The position numbers and the translations under genes are program-made. A DNA stretch of 64,000 nucleotides from Aquarana catesbeiana. Lineage: Eukaryota; Chordata; Amphibia; Anura; Ranidae. The stretch spans positions 71,344,726 through 71,408,725 of the forward strand of contig NC_133329.1 of NCBI RefSeq assembly GCF_042186555.1, written 5' to 3'. The notes beneath the pieces are model-generated. The model saw nothing but the letters and a program-made list of their open reading frames with translations, was not told the origin of the DNA and made no database searches. Positions within the stretch are counted from its first letter, which is position 1. The number at the start of each line of letters is the position of its first letter. Shown here in pieces: positions 33,365-46,709 of this stretch.

Positions 33365-36300
33365 ATGCCGATCAAAATTGTATCTCTTAATGTAAAAGGC
33401 CTGAACAGCCCATACAAACGACAAATGGCCTGGAAAGAAGCTAAAAGTCTTCACTGTGATGTGATTTGTTTCCAGGAAACACACATTGCAGCAAACAAAT
33501 CGCCTAACTTTCAAAATCGCCAGTTCCCGCACATTTTCCAAGCAAATTATACCTAAAAAAAAAGAGGTGTAGCCATAGCTATTAAGGATTCTGTGCAATT
33601 CCAAAGTCTAGATATCCATTTGGACAGTTCAGGCAGATTCATCATCTTAGTATGTGAGCTTAACGGCAAAAAATTCACCTTAGTGAACATCTACCTTCCA
33701 AACTCCAAACAGCTATCTTTTCTAAAAAAAATATGGAAAAAAGTCTCCTCAATGCAACAAGGTCATACCATCTTGTATGGAGACTTTAATGCTGTCCCCA
33801 ACAGAGACCTAGATGTGTCCAGCCAGACCAAGCATTCAAGAAACAGATTGACTCTGAATGATTTCATCTCATCTTCCGGTTTGTATGATGTGTGGAGGTG
33901 CCAACATTCCTCAGAAAAGGACTTTACTTTTTTTTCCAGCGTTCACCATACATATTCTCGTATAGATTTGTTTTTAGTAGATAAATTTATTCTACAACAG
34001 ATTACTAAATCTGAACTGCATTGTATTACATGGTCGGACCATGCTCCGATTTCGGTGGACGTGGGGGATCGCTGTGCCGAGACCAGGGCTAACAGATGGC
34101 GCAATGACATTTTCACATTATCTCAACCGCAAAAACGAAAATCGAAAAAGCAATTAAAGAATTCTTTGCCATCAACGCCCCCTCGGTCAGCGACCCCTTC
34201 ACGCTATGGAATGCACATAAAGTTTATGTAAGAGGTCTACTCATACAGATGAGCGCTAGAGCAAAAAGACAAAGATTAGAAAACCTCAATACTATATTAG
34301 CTCAAATCCAACAGTTAGAAAACTTAAACAAACAACATACCACACAAAAGATAAGAGAGGCATTGTTTATGTCCAGACAAGAATTGCGAACTCTCCTAAT
34401 TTCACGCCACAACTACCAACTGAGATCACTTAAAGCTCAAACATATAGATCCGGGAATAAAGCAGGAAAGTCCCTAGCCACACAATTAAAAGAAAAAACT
34501 ATTAAACAAAAAATTTCCTACCTCATTAACCCTAAATCCAACAAAAAAGTTAACAACCCACAAGAAATAGCCGATGCATTTAGCGATTACTACGAGAAAC
34601 TATATAACCTTCAAAAAGACCCAGATACTTTCCAGCCCAATGACAAAGCAATTTCAGAATTTTTGGAATCAATACATCTCCCTAAAGTATCTCCAGAAGA
34701 TCTAGCATACATAAACCAACCATTCACGCTAAAAGAAACAAATGATGCCATTAAACATCTCCCCCGCAACAAAGCCCCAGGCCCAGATGGTTATTCTTCA
34801 GAATATTATCAATTATTCTCCCCCATTCTAACCCCCCACTTACTCCATGTTTTTGAAGCTGCAACTATTACAGCAAAATTTCCCCCAGAAATGCTTACAG
34901 CCACAATTATAACTCTCCCTAAACCAGGCAAAGAACCCAACCTCCCACAAAATTTTCGGCCGATATCCCTATTAAATGTAGATGTCAAATTGCACGCTAA
35001 ACTGATAGCTAACAGATTATCACGTATTCTACCCAACTTGATAAACTATGACTAGGTGGGATTTGTAATGGGTCGCCAGACCACAGACGCCACCAGAAGA
35101 ATGTTAAATCTCCTTCATTTGGTAGAGGAGAACAAAGAGCCTTCTCTGCTTCTGGCCTTAGATGCAGAGAAGGCCTTTGATAGAGTGCATTGGGGGTACC
35201 TGTCCAAGGTCATGGATAAGTTTGGTCTGGTCGGCCCATTGCAGAATGCAATAATGGCACTATATTCATCACCCTCAGCATTTGTTTATACTGAAGGCAT
35301 GTTCTCTAAACCATTTCCCATTACAAATGGAACAAGACAAGGGTGCCCCCTATCCCCCATAATTTTTACCATGCTTATGGAACCATTAGCGGAAAAAATT
35401 AGGTCCCATCCCTCCATACAAGGTATCACGTCACAAGAACACCACCACAAAATCTCACTATTTGCAGACGATGTTATTTTAGCCCTATCAAACCCAGACA
35501 AATCACTACCCGCAGCACACAAAGTCCTTGCACATTTTAGTAACATATCTTATTATAAAGTTAATGCATCTAAATCCAGCATTTTAGGAATACATATACA
35601 CAAAAAACTTGAAAACCTCCTCAAACACTCCCTACCATATCCCTGGACGAACGAATCAATCAATTACCTAGGTATTAAGCTCACCTATCCAGTTTCGAAA
35701 ACATATACCATTAACTATACCCCACTTCTCTCCTCCCTTCAACCAGAATTGTCTAGACTGGGGAAGCACCACTTGACGTGGCTAGGCAGATTAGCAGCGT
35801 ACAAAATGCTTATCTTACCGAAACTAATATACATATTCAGAGTTCTACCTATACCGGCACCAGCATCATTTTTTAGATCAATGCAAAAACAATTATCTAA
35901 CTTTGTATGGGCAGGAAAAAGACCAAGATGTTCCCCTGAAATACAAACTAAAAACAAAACGGTGGGAGGCATGGGTTTACCAATCCTGAAAGACTATCAC
36001 ACAGCGGCAGTTCTGGACCAACTTAAAAATTGGTTCTCCGACCCTATTACTAAACCATGGTGCCACTTGGAGATTGCACGACTAAACAAGACTTCACCAT
36101 TATCATTTTTAATTGCTACTAAAGCACATAAACAGAATAGAAGACCCCTCCCACAAACAATGCAAGCGATACTACAATCTTGGGAAGAAATCAACATTAC
36201 AGGGAATGTTTTTTACCCCTCAACAATGATACCCATTCCCCTTGACACACTGCAATGGATAATTCCCAATATCAACCTTCGTAACTGGTATAAAGCAAAT

Positions 36301-37137
36301 ATACTAAATATAGTGGATGTCATGTGTGGCGATGGACTCCTACCGTTTAGTACAATACAACAGAAATTTAATCTCAATACTTCTGAATTCCTAACATATA
36401 CCCAGATTTCTTCATATCTTCAGGGGTCTAGGGCCACACATGTATCCATAGTAGAAAAGATATGGACTTTCCTTCAATCCAAAAACCCCAATATAAAAGG
36501 AATAAAAATAATCAACAATTATCTTCACTCTAAAGATGTCTTTACAAAAAATAACAAGATTTCCAAATGGGAAAAAGAATTAGGCAAAGAATTCACAGAT
36601 CTACAATGGAAACAAGCGATTGCTAACAATCGCAAATTCTCCAGATGCGCCAATTATGAGGAACTAACACAAAAATTGATGTTAAGATGGTACTACACAC
36701 CATATATTTCAGCAAAATTCTCCAAAGACAACTCAAATCTATGCTGGAGAGGATGTGGTCAGATAGGGACCCTAGCACACATGCTGTGGTCTTGCCCGGT
36801 AGTCAAAAAATTTTGGTGGAGGGTCTATGATATGCTTTCGAAAATAACTAATAGCACGGTGGTCCCAAACATAGAACAAGCTATTCTAGGATTAAACATG
36901 GACCAATACAAACCAGAACTTAGATGTATAGCAACACAAGTCTTGCTGGCAGCAAGAATGGAATTAGTATACAGATGGAAATCTACTGATGTACCTACTA
37001 TTAATGATATAAAAATAAAAATTAACACTATTATAGAATATGAAAAAATTATGGCTTACAGGGATGGAACCTTTTCAAAGTTTGAATCTAACTGGTCCCC
37101 ATGGAAACTCCTTCTATCTTCTAATTATTTGTTTTAA
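33365..37137 (+). pseudogene. L1 ORF2 endonuclease-reverse transcriptase, copy 1
   Basis: An AP-endonuclease domain opens the frame (IVSLNVKGLNSPYKR, CFQETH, ILYGDFNAV, RIDLFLV, WSDHAPI). The RT domain follows (RNKAPGPDGYSSEYY, NFRPISLLNVDVKLHAK, FADDVILAL at about 35459). A C-terminal WRGCGQIGTLAHMLWSCP Cys motif lies near 36743. Three lesions are visible: TAA at 33554-33556, a frameshift near 34140, and TAG at 35053-35055 in the usual DQVGF box (a CAG-to-TAG change). The rest is continuous to the stop at 37137. The protein would nick target DNA and copy the LINE RNA. It is inactive as it stands. Confidence 0.9.
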
Positions 37138-37771
37138 CTTTTCTTTTTCGTCTCAACATTCCAACTAGCTGTAGCTGGTAAGCTATGCAAAGTAATATAT
37201 CTCAATGACTCCCGAGTTATACTGATTATTTTTGGAATGTTTACTGATTTACTAATATAATTAAGGGGGGATGTCCCTGTGTGAGCACAGTGTGATCCCA
37301 TTGGGGTGCCCGGGGGTCTCCCCCACCGTTATACAAGCAAAGTATTTCCCATTACTTCTCCACTACTACTCGTGGACTAGAGTAAATAACATCATCTCAC
37401 GGTCTCTCTATAGTAATAAAGCTACACTCTTTAAGATACCTTGGAATGGCTACAGACATACTCAATGCTTATAATAAAAATTTGTAATTATTATTTTCAA
37501 TTGCTTTCTGTACAGTAAGTACGGGATTGTTTCTATATACTCCTGTATGACTGCATTTATCTGTATTTGCACTAAAAATTTTTCAATAAAAACTATTTGA
37601 ACAAAAAACCCAAAATCGCCCACTCTTTGTCGACTAGATGCCTTTCAGTGCTCAAATTTCCCGTTGGCAATGCTTCCTACTGATCCTCCCCACCATCCAG
37701 TTGAAAATTCTATCACTTTAGCTACTTTGTTGGTTACTGAACGATAGGTCTGACACAGCAGAAGGTACACT

Positions 37772-38325
37772 ATATTACCAAAAGTATTGGGACACCTGCC
37801 TTTACACGCACATGAACTTTAATGGCATCCCAGTCTTATGCCCCATATACACGGTCGGACATTGATCGAACATTCCGACAACAAAATCCTAGGATTTTTT
37901 CCAACAGATGTTGGCTCAAACTTGTCTTGCATACACACGGTCACACAAAGTTGTCGGAAAATCCAATCATTCTGAACGCGGTGACGTAAAACACGCACGT
38001 CGGGACTATAAACGGAGCAGTAGCCAATAGCTTTCATCTCTTTATTTATTCTGAGCATGCGTGGCACTTTGTGTACACATGATCGGAAATTCCGACAACG
38101 GATTTTGTTGTCGTAAAATTTTAAAGCCTGCTCTCAAACTTTGTGTGTCGGAAAATCCGATGGAAAATGTGTGATGGAGCCTACACACGGTCGGAATTTC
38201 CGACAACAAGGTCCTATCACACATTTTCCGTCTGAAAATCCGACCATGTGTACGGGGCATTAGCCTGTAGGGTTCCATATTGGGTTGGCCCACCTTTTGC
38301 AGCTATAACAGCTTCAACTGGGTTT
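37772..38325. mobile_element. Tc1/mariner-type fragment split by a MITE
   Basis: ATTACCAAAAGTATTGGGAC and GCATCCCAGTCTTA on the left, with GGGTTGGCCCACCTTTTGCA and CTATAACAGCTTCAAC on the right, are the familiar terminal sequence of fish and frog Tc1-like elements. The two halves are separated exactly by the Harbinger MITE. No transposase gene is present. Confidence 0.7.
37839..38259. mobile_element. Harbinger MITE derived from the 2768-9967 type element
   Basis: TTA target copies lie at 37836-37838 and 38260-38262. The left about 150 bp matches the right end of the large Harbinger (reverse complement of about 9815-9967), including GATGTTGGCTCAAACTTGT. The right about 200 bp matches its left end (about 2768-2970). 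The coding interior is absent. It is therefore an internal-deletion relative of that family, and the large element is a credible source of its transposase. Confidence 0.9.
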
Positions 38326-38601
38326 ATTAGTATGTTTATTTTATTGAGCTCAATGAGTTAAACTAAAAAACGAGGGTTTAATACTACTTTATACATAGTA
38401 TGCAAAGACAAACCAAAAAGGAAAGCGAAAAAAAAAAAAGTATATATACTGTATATAATTGAATTAACAGTTGAATTTCCAAAGTAAACAAAACAAAAAA
38501 AAAGAACTAGATTTAGTAGGTCATAAATGCCCAATAGCACCATAACTAATGCTATGTTGGGGTGGTGTGTGGGGGAAGGGGTTGGTGGGGTGATTCTTGG
38601 A

Positions 38602-39913
38602 TAGGGATGAGCCGAACACCCCCCTGTTCAGTTCGCACCAGAACATGCGAACAGGCAAAAAATTTGTTCGAACACGCGAACACCATTAAAGTCTATGGGA
38701 CATGAACATGAACAATCAAAAGTGCTAATTTTAAAGGCTTATATGCAAGTTATTGTTATAAAAAGTGTTTGGGGACCTGGGTCCTGCCCCAGGGGACATG
38801 GATCAATGCAAAAAAAAGTTTTAAAAATGGACGTTTTTTCGGGAGCAGTGATTTTAATAATGCTTACAGTGAAACATTAAAAGTGTAATATTCCTTTAAA
38901 TTTCATACCTGGGGGGTGTCTATAGTATGCCTGTAAAGGGGCGCATATTTTCCGTGTTTAGAACAGCCTGACAGCAAAATGACATTTCAAAGGAAAAAAA
39001 GTCATTTAAAACTACTCACGGCTATTAATGCATTGCCGGTCCGACAATACACATAAAAGTTCATTGATAAAAACGGCATAGGAATTACCCACAGGGGAAC
39101 CCCAAACCAAAATTTAAAAAAAAAATTCATACCAGACCCTTATCCGAGCACGCAACGTGGCAGACCGCAGGAAAAGAGGGGGGACGAGAGAGCACCCCCC
39201 CTCCTTAACTGTACCAGGCCACATACCCTCAACATTGGGAGGGTGCTTTGGGGTAGCCCCCCAAAACACCTTGTCCCCATGTTGATGAGGACAAGGGCCT
39301 CATCCCCACAACCCAACCCTGGCCGGTAGTTGTGGGGGTCTTGGGGTGGGGGGCTTATCGGAATCTGGAAGCCCCCTTTAACAAGGGGACCCTCAGATCC
39401 CGGCCCTCCCCCCTGTGTGAAATAGTAAGGGTACCCCTACCATTTTACTAAAAAACTGTCAAAAATGTTAAAAATGACAAGAGACAGTTTTTGACAATTA
39501 CTTTAAATGCTTCTTCTTTCTTCTATCTTCTATCTTCCTTCATCTGCTTCTTCTTCTGGTTCTTCTGGTACTTCTGGTTCTTCCTCTGGTGTTCTCGTCC
39601 AGCATCTCCTCCACGGCGTCTTCTTCCCTTCTTCTCCTCGGGCTGCTTCGCATCCATGGCATGGAGGGAGGCTCCCGCTCTTCTCTTCATCTTCTTCTCT
39701 TCATCTTCTTCTCTTCATCTTCTTGTCTTCATCTTCTTTTCGGGCCGCTCCGCACCCATGCTGGCATGGAGGGAGGCTCCCGCTGTGTGACGCTTCTCCT
39801 CTTCTGACGGTTCTTAAATAACGGGGGGCGGGGCCTCCCGGTGACCCCGCCCCCCTCTGGCGCACGGGGACATGACGGGACTTCCCTGTGGCATTCCCCG
39901 TGAGTCATCCCTA
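38602..39913. mobile_element. hAT-type non-autonomous element, single-arm form
   Basis: It begins TAGGGATGAGCCGAACACCC and ends CATCCCTA, flanked by perfect 8-bp copies TTCTTGGA (38594-38601 and 39914-39921). The body is non-coding but includes a TTC-rich stretch (about 39505-39740) that gives spurious frames. The sequence from 38602 to about 39890 corresponds to one arm of the palindromic element at 42856-45509. Confidence 0.85.
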
Positions 39914-40422
39914 TTCTTGGATAATAATACAATAAAACACATCATCATCTAGGGCAGTCTTTTTCTTTTACAAAGGGTTTTATTGATAATCATAGCAATT
40001 TCACAGTTTAACAGTGTAGATAATGCATCATGAATAAACATAACATAAAGTTTAGCATCTTATAAATAAAATAAGTATGCTAGTAAATCAAAGAAAAACA
40101 AAACAATAAGAATATAACAGAGGCTGAAAACAGTTTTGAGAGGGAGGTTAAAGTAGAGCTAGGGGCAGAGATTAGTTAAGAAGGGAGGAGTAAAGAATAG
40201 GGGGAAAGGAGAGAAGAGGAAGAAAGAAGGAGGGTGGGTCCTCGCGGTGGGGAGCAAGAGTGCATTAAATCCGAAGAAGGGTGGTATCAAATCTGGTGGG
40301 TTTAGTATATTCGACCCATGGCCTCCATACCTTCAGGAACTTATCATGAGTGTCCGAAAGGACAGCAGTCAGCTTTTCATTAACCAATATATCGTCCATG
40401 CGATTCTTAACCGCCTCAAAAC

Positions 40423-43400
40423 TTATTGTCTGTGTCTTCCATGCCCTAGTTTGGTTGCAGTAAAGAGATGCAGAGCCAGCTGGCGCTCCGGGCGAAGCAG
40501 CTCCGCAATTGGGTTGCAGAGAAGTGCCTCGAACGGATCCTTTGTGAGGTCAGCATGGAGTATGTTTCGGAGGAGGGAGTAAACTCTAATCCATAACCTG
40601 CGTACCCTCGGACAGGTCCACCAGATGTGTGACATTGTGCCCTCCTGGGAGCACCCTCGGAAGCACAAAGGAGCGTAGGCTGGGATGAACCAGGCCAGTC
40701 TAGCATGTGTGTAGTACCACCTGTAAAGTACCTTATAGGCATTTTCTAAAAAGATGACATTCCTTGAGCATTTGGATATTGCTAAAGTCATGACCTGCCA
40801 GTCCTCCGGATCGAGCTGTTTTCCTAGTTCCCTTTCCCATTGAAGGTGACAGAGCCGTGTCAGTGGTTTTTTAGAGGTAATAATAGAGGAATAGATCAGT
40901 GATATTAAACCCGAGGTTTGGGGTCTTGCTCTGCAGAAGTTCTCGAAGGGGGTCAAAATATAAGGGGTCAGTTGAGATTTTATAAGCCCCTGGAGAAAGT
41001 GACGAATCTGTAGGTAGCTGTAGTGTTCGCGTAATGGGATATCGTGAGAGGAGCGTAGAGCCTCAAATGATATTATTCTGGTGGGGGTGAAAAAAGAGTG
41101 AATATCCGTGAATCCGTTTGTCTTCCACCAGGAGAACTGCTGGGGATTTTCGCAGCCTGGTGGGAACAATGGGCACTGGAGAAGTTGAAGTAGGGGTAGA
41201 TGAGGAGAAATCAGGCCGGCCGGATACTTTACCGAGTCCCACATGCAAAGGGAATGGGCCAGACATGGCCCCGTCACGAGAGGGTGATGTGTGGGAAGGA
41301 GCCAGGGCAATGAGGAGATGGGTGTTGGGTGTGAATCCACTAGGTCCATAGTGGCCCATAGCGGCATTTGGTGTTGTGCATGGAGTTGGGATAACGGGAC
41401 TATGTTTGCAGCTATATAGTAGGTTTGTAGGTTAATGACTGAAAGTCCACCATTGATTCTGTGGGCATATAGTATTTGCTTATTGATCCTGGGGCGGGTA
41501 GAACCCCAGATAAATTTCAGGATTTTGCGCTAATGTATTCGTAGGATATGCGGCGGGATCGGGACCGGTAGGACTCTAAAGAAGTAGAGTAATTTCGGGA
41601 GGAATTTCATCCGAATTGTCACGATCCTGCCGAACCAGGATAATGGGAGATGAGTCCAGGAGGACAACATGTCCGTCAGCTTCTTAAGTATAGGAGGAAA
41701 GTTTGCCTTATAGAGTCCCGCGTAGGTTGGGGTGAGCTGGATCCCCAGGTAGGGTAATGAGATCAGCCATTGGAACGTGAAGGTGTTTTTTAAGGTTATC
41801 AAGTCTGAGGACCGAAGATTGATTGACATGGCTTTTGATTTGGTGGGGTTAACGGACAAGCCAGAAAGGGAGGCAAAAGAGTCTAGTAAAGAGAACAGGT
41901 TAGGTAGGGTGATTCTAGGGTTTGTTAGGGTTAGGAGAATATCATCTGCGAACAGTGATATCTTATGGGGTGTCCCTGCTATCTCAACACCAGTTATGTC
42001 CGGGTGGGATCGGATCGCCTCTGCCAACGGTTCCATGGTCAAAATAAATAGGAGTGGGGAGAGTGGGCAGCCTTGCCAAGTCCCCCTCCTGATGGAAAAT
42101 GGAACTGATTCGAAACCATAGTATTTGACCTTAGCCTGGGGGGAATCATATAGTGCCATTACCCATTGCAAGAATGACGATCCGAAGCCATAGTGGCTGA
42201 GTACCTTCGTCAGGTAAGGCCAGGACAAAGTGTCAAAGGCCTTGATCATGTCAAGAGACAGTAACATAGTTGCTATAGACCGGCTATGGGCTGTGTGCTG
42301 AAGTTGTATTATACGTCTAATAGCGTCTCCTGCTTGTCTCCCCGGAACGAACCCCACCTGGTCCTTTTTGACCAGGCATGGTAGGAAGGAGTTTAAACGA
42401 TTGGCTAGGATCTTGGTCAGTATTTTAATGTCTACATTAATAAGTGAGATGGGCCTAAAATTGGTCCAAGACGTGTGGTCACTGTCGGGTTTTGGAATCA
42501 TAACAATATTGGCGGTTAAAAGGTTAGGGGTGAGTGCATCGCCATCTTTTACTGCATTGAACATAGTTGTTAAATGGGGGGCTAAGACGTCTGCTAACTT
42601 CCTATAGTAAATTGCCATGAAGCCATCCGGGCCTGGACGTTTGCCTACTTTTAGTTCTTTTATACCCTGTAATACTTCCGTTAACTGAATATCTCGATCC
42701 ATTAATGATGCGTGTGTGTCGGACAGCTTGTGCAATGTCAGTCCTGTCAGGAAGGATGTCAGGTCTTGAGTAGGAGGCTGAGTGGGGGCCTTGTAGAGGG
42801 TGGTGAGGCGGTACCTAAATTCTTCCAGCACTTTCAACGGGTTACCTGTGAGGACTAGGGATGAGCCGAACACCCCCCTGTTCGGTTCGCACCAGAACAT
42901 GCGAACAGGAAAAAAGTTCGCTCGAACACGCGAACACCGTTAAAGTCTATGGGACACGAACATGAATAATCAAAAGTGCTAATTTTAAAGGCTAATATGC
43001 AAGTTATTGTCATAAAAAGTGTTTGGGGACCTGGGTCCTGCCCCAGGGGACATGGATCAATGCAAAAAAAGTTTTAAAAACGGCCGTTTTTTCAGGAGCA
43101 GTGATTTTAATAATGCTTAAAGTCAAACAATAAAAGTGTAATATCCCTTTAAATTTCGTACCTGGGGGGTGTCTATAGTATGCCTGTAAAGGGGCGCATG
43201 TTTCCTGTGTTTAGAACAGTCTGACAGCAAAATGACATTTTGAAGGAAAAAACTCATTTAAAACTACCCGCGGCTATTGCATTGCCGACAATACACATAG
43301 AAGTTTATTGATAAAAACGGCATGGGAATTCCCCAAAGGGGAACCCCGAACCAAAAAAAAAATGACGTGGGAGTCCTCCTAAATTCCATACCAGGCCCTT

Positions 43401-46400
43401 CAGGTCTGGTATGGATATTAAGGGGAACCCCGGCCAAAATTTTAAAAAAAAATGACGTGGGGTTCCCCCTAAATTCCATACCAGACCCTTCTGGTCTGGT
43501 ATGGATTTTAAGGGGAACCCCGCGCCAAAAAAAAAAAAAAAAAAACGGTGTGGGGTCCCCCCAAAAATCCATACCAGACCCTTATCCGAGCACGCAACCT
43601 GGCAGGCCGCAGGAAAAGAGGGGGGGACGAGAGTGCGCCCCCCCTCCTGAATTGTACCAGGCCACATGCCCTCAACATTGGGAGGGTGCTTTGGGGTAGC
43701 CCCCCAAAACACCTTGTCCCCATGTTGATGAGGACAAGGGCCTCATCCCCACAACCCTGGCCGGTGGTTGTGGGGGTCTGCGGGCGGGGGGCTTATCAGA
43801 ATCTGGAAGCCCCCTTTAACAAGGGGACCCCCAGATCCCAGCCCCCCCCCTGTGTGAAATGGTAAGGGGGTACTTACCCCTACCATTTCACTAAAAAACT
43901 GTCAAAAATTTTAAAAATGACAAGAGACAGTTTTTGACAATTCCTTTATTTAAATGCTTCTTCTTTCTTCTATCTTCCTTCATCTTCTGGTTCTTCTGGT
44001 TCTTCTGGCTCTTCTGGTTCTTCCTCCGGCGTTCTCGTCCAGCATCTCCTCCGCGGCGTCTTCTATCTTCTTCTCCTCGGGCCGCTCCGCACCCATGGCA
44101 TGGGGGGGAGGCTCCTGCTCTTCTCTTCTTCTCTTCTTCTCTTCTTTTCTTCTTCATTTTCTTCTCCGGGCCGCTCCGCAACCCATGCTGGCATGGAGGG
44201 AGGCTCCCGCTGTGTGACGGCGCTCCTCGTCTGACAGTTCTTAAATAACGGGGGGCGGGGCCACGCGGTGACCCCGCCCCCCTCTGACGCACGGTGACTT
44301 GACGGGACTTCCCTGTGACGCCGGAGGAAGCACCAGAAGAGCCAGAAGAACCAGAAGAACCAGAAGATGAAGGAAGATAGAAGAAAGAAGAAGCATTTAA
44401 ATAAAGGAATTGTCAAAAACTGTCTCTTGTCATTTTTAACATTTTTGACAGTTTTTTAGTGAAATGGTAGGGGTAAGTACCCCCTTACCATTTCACACAG
44501 GGGGGGGGCGGGATCTGGGGGTCCCCTTGTTAAAGGGGGCTTCCAGATTCCGATAAGCCCCCCGCCCGCAGACCCCCACAACCACCGGCCAGGGTTGTGG
44601 AGATGAGGCCCTTGTCCTCATCAACATGGGGACAAGGTGTTTTGGGGGGCTACCCCAAAGCACCCTCCCAATGTTGAGGGCATGTGACCTGGTACTGTTC
44701 AGGAGGGGGGGCCGCACTCTCGCCCCCCCCTCTTTTCCTGCGGCCTGCCAGGTTGCGTGCTCGGATAAGAGTCTGGTATGGATTTTTGGGGGGACCCCAC
44801 GCCGTTTTTTTTGGTGCGGGGTTCCCCTTAAATACCATACCAGACCTGAAGGGTCTGGTATGGAATTTAGGGGGAACCCCCACGTCATTTTATTTTTTTA
44901 AATTTTGGCCGGGGTTCCCCTTAATATCCATACCAGACCTGAAGGGCCTGGTATGGAATTTAGGAGGACTCCCACGTCATTTTTTTTTTTTTTTTAATTT
45001 TGGTTCGGGGTTCCCCTTTGGGGAATTCCCATGCCGTTTTTATCAATGAACTTCTATGTGTATTGTCGGCAATGCAATAGCCGCGGGTAGTTTTAAATGA
45101 GTTTTTTCCTTCAAAATGTCATTTTGCTGTCAGACTGTTCTAAACACAGGAAACATGCGCCCCTTTACAGGCATACTATAGACACCTCCCAGGTACGAAA
45201 TTTAAAGGGATATTACACTTTTATTGTTTGACATTTAAGCATTATTAAAATCACTGCTCCTGAAAAAACTGCCGTTTTTAAAACTTTTTTTTGCATTGAT
45301 CCCTGGTCCCCAAACACTTTTTATGACAATAACTTGCATATTAGCCTTTAAAATTAGCACTTTTGATTTCTCCCATAGACTTTTAAAGGGTGTTCCGCAG
45401 CATTTGAATTTGCCGCGAACACCCCAAATTGTTCGCTGTTCGGCGAACTTGCGAACAGCCAATGTTCGAGTCGAACATGAGTTTGACTCGAACTCGAAGC
45501 TCATCCCTAGTGAGGACATTATGTCTAGTGCGGAGAGTGATAGGGTTGTGTTTCGGGGTAAAGGTGCGCAGCCTATTGGCCTGCATTGAGTTGGGTCTGT
45601 TGGCCTTGGTGTACCATTTCTGGCGGGCCCAGCGTAATGTACGTTCTGCCTCTTCAGTGAGGCATAGGTCGAGTTTTGTACGCGCCCCATCTAATAGTTT
45701 ACGATTAGCCGGAGTAGGGGACTGTTTAAAAATTGTGGATAGGGATTCTAGGTGCGCTTCTAAAGAGTTCCGCATTGCTATGCGTTCTCGTTTGCGTTTT
45801 GCTGCCAGCTGCATTATATGCCCCCTGAGTACCGCTTTGTATGCTTCCCAGAGAGTCACCTCGGAGGAAACCGACCCAGCATTAAGCCTGAAATATTCCA
45901 CTGAGGCTTGAGTAATATCGGTAAGGACTTCCTTAAAAGATAAGAGAGAGTCATTCATAGTCCAAGGGGAATATTGGGGTTTGCTGAGCAGTGAGTGGCA
46001 TATAACCAAAACAGGGTCGTGGTCTGTCCAAGGAGCTGCTAAAATGGAAGCAGACACAACCAGGGGGAGATGTTTCCTCAGAACAAACATATGGTCAATT
46101 CTGGAATGGGAATGATGAGGATGGGAGTAATAGGTGTAGTCCCTGCCAATGGGGTGTAGCTCCCTCCAGATATCTACCAGGTCACAACTTTGTAAAGAAT
46201 GCGTGAATTGTTTTGCATTGGGTGATGGGGCTTTGTGTTCCGAGGGGTACTTATCCAGAGCAGGGTTCAGCGTAATATTGGAGTCTCCCGCTAAGAGGAG
46301 AGTGCCTCTCTGGTGGGACTGCAACAGGGAGCAGATATGGGAGAGGAAGGGTCCCGGGTTATTATTTGGAGCATAATATGTTAGGATGGTGACCTCCGTG

Positions 46401-46702
46401 TCCTGAATAGTGCCTTGTAGTAAAAGGTACCTACCATCCGGGTCAGCAATCTCTCTACTGCAACTGAAGGGGACCGACTTGTGTATGACAATCAAAACGC
46501 CCTTCTGTTTAGTCGGGCCATTAACCAGAAAAACTTGAGGGTACATGGCATCGAAGTATTTAGGACAAGAAGAAGATGAGAAATGGGTCTCCTGTAGGCA
46601 TGCTATGTTCACTTTCTGTTGCTTAAGATATTTAAAAACTTTAACCCTTTTCTGGGGGGAGTTCATTCACTGCACATTCAGCGATAACCAATTAAGTGTC
46701 AT
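40423..46702 (-). pseudogene. L1 ORF2 endonuclease-reverse transcriptase, copy 2, interrupted by a hAT element
   Basis: The probable start is 46702 (MTLNWLSLNVQ), with a TGA at 46667-46669 just before MNSPQKRVKVF. The AP-endonuclease part shows LQETHF, LLAGDSNITLN, SRIDHMFVL and WTDHDPV. The reading is cut at 45510-45517 by the palindromic element and resumes at 42847. The RT part then shows KRPGPDGFMAIYYRK, FRPISLINVDIKI, KDQVGFVPGRQ and SLFADDILLTL (about 41965). One TAG at 41530-41532 precedes the C-terminal region, which has the CFRGCSQEGTMSHIWWTCP Cys motif (about 40660). Apart from the insertion there are two stops and probably a frameshift near the C-terminus. Confidence 0.9.
42856..45509. 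mobile_element. Palindromic hAT-type element (2.65 kb foldback)
   Basis: It begins TAGGGATGAGCCGAACACCC and ends GCTCATCCCTA, flanked by perfect 8-bp copies GTGAGGAC (42848-42855 and 45510-45517). The halves 42856-44040 and 44321-45509 are reverse complements over about 1.18 kb (for example GTGTTTGGGGACCTGGGTCC at 43018 versus its inverse near 45305). About 280 bp lies between them. There is no transposase gene. Each arm corresponds to the single-arm element at 38602-39913. It interrupts L1 copy 2. Confidence 0.88.
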
Positions 46703-46709
46703 GGTACAT

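Larger units (their letters stand above)
31653..37603 (+). mobile_element. Full-length L1/Tx1-type LINE, copy 1
   Basis: It begins with a G-run (GGGGGGGCCTGGCTAGCC) and ends TTCAATAAAAACTATTTGAA. A 16-bp duplication, AAAAACCCAAAATCGC, lies at 31637-31652 and 37604-37619. ORF1 and ORF2 are both present, so the copy is full length at about 5.95 kb. Damage is limited to two stops and one frameshift in ORF2. Confidence 0.92.

Noticed and set aside
39491..39821. Overlapping frames of Leu/Phe/Ser-rich protein
   Set aside because: They arise from TTC/TCT-rich simple sequence inside the hAT-type element. The mirrored versions occur in the palindromic copy.
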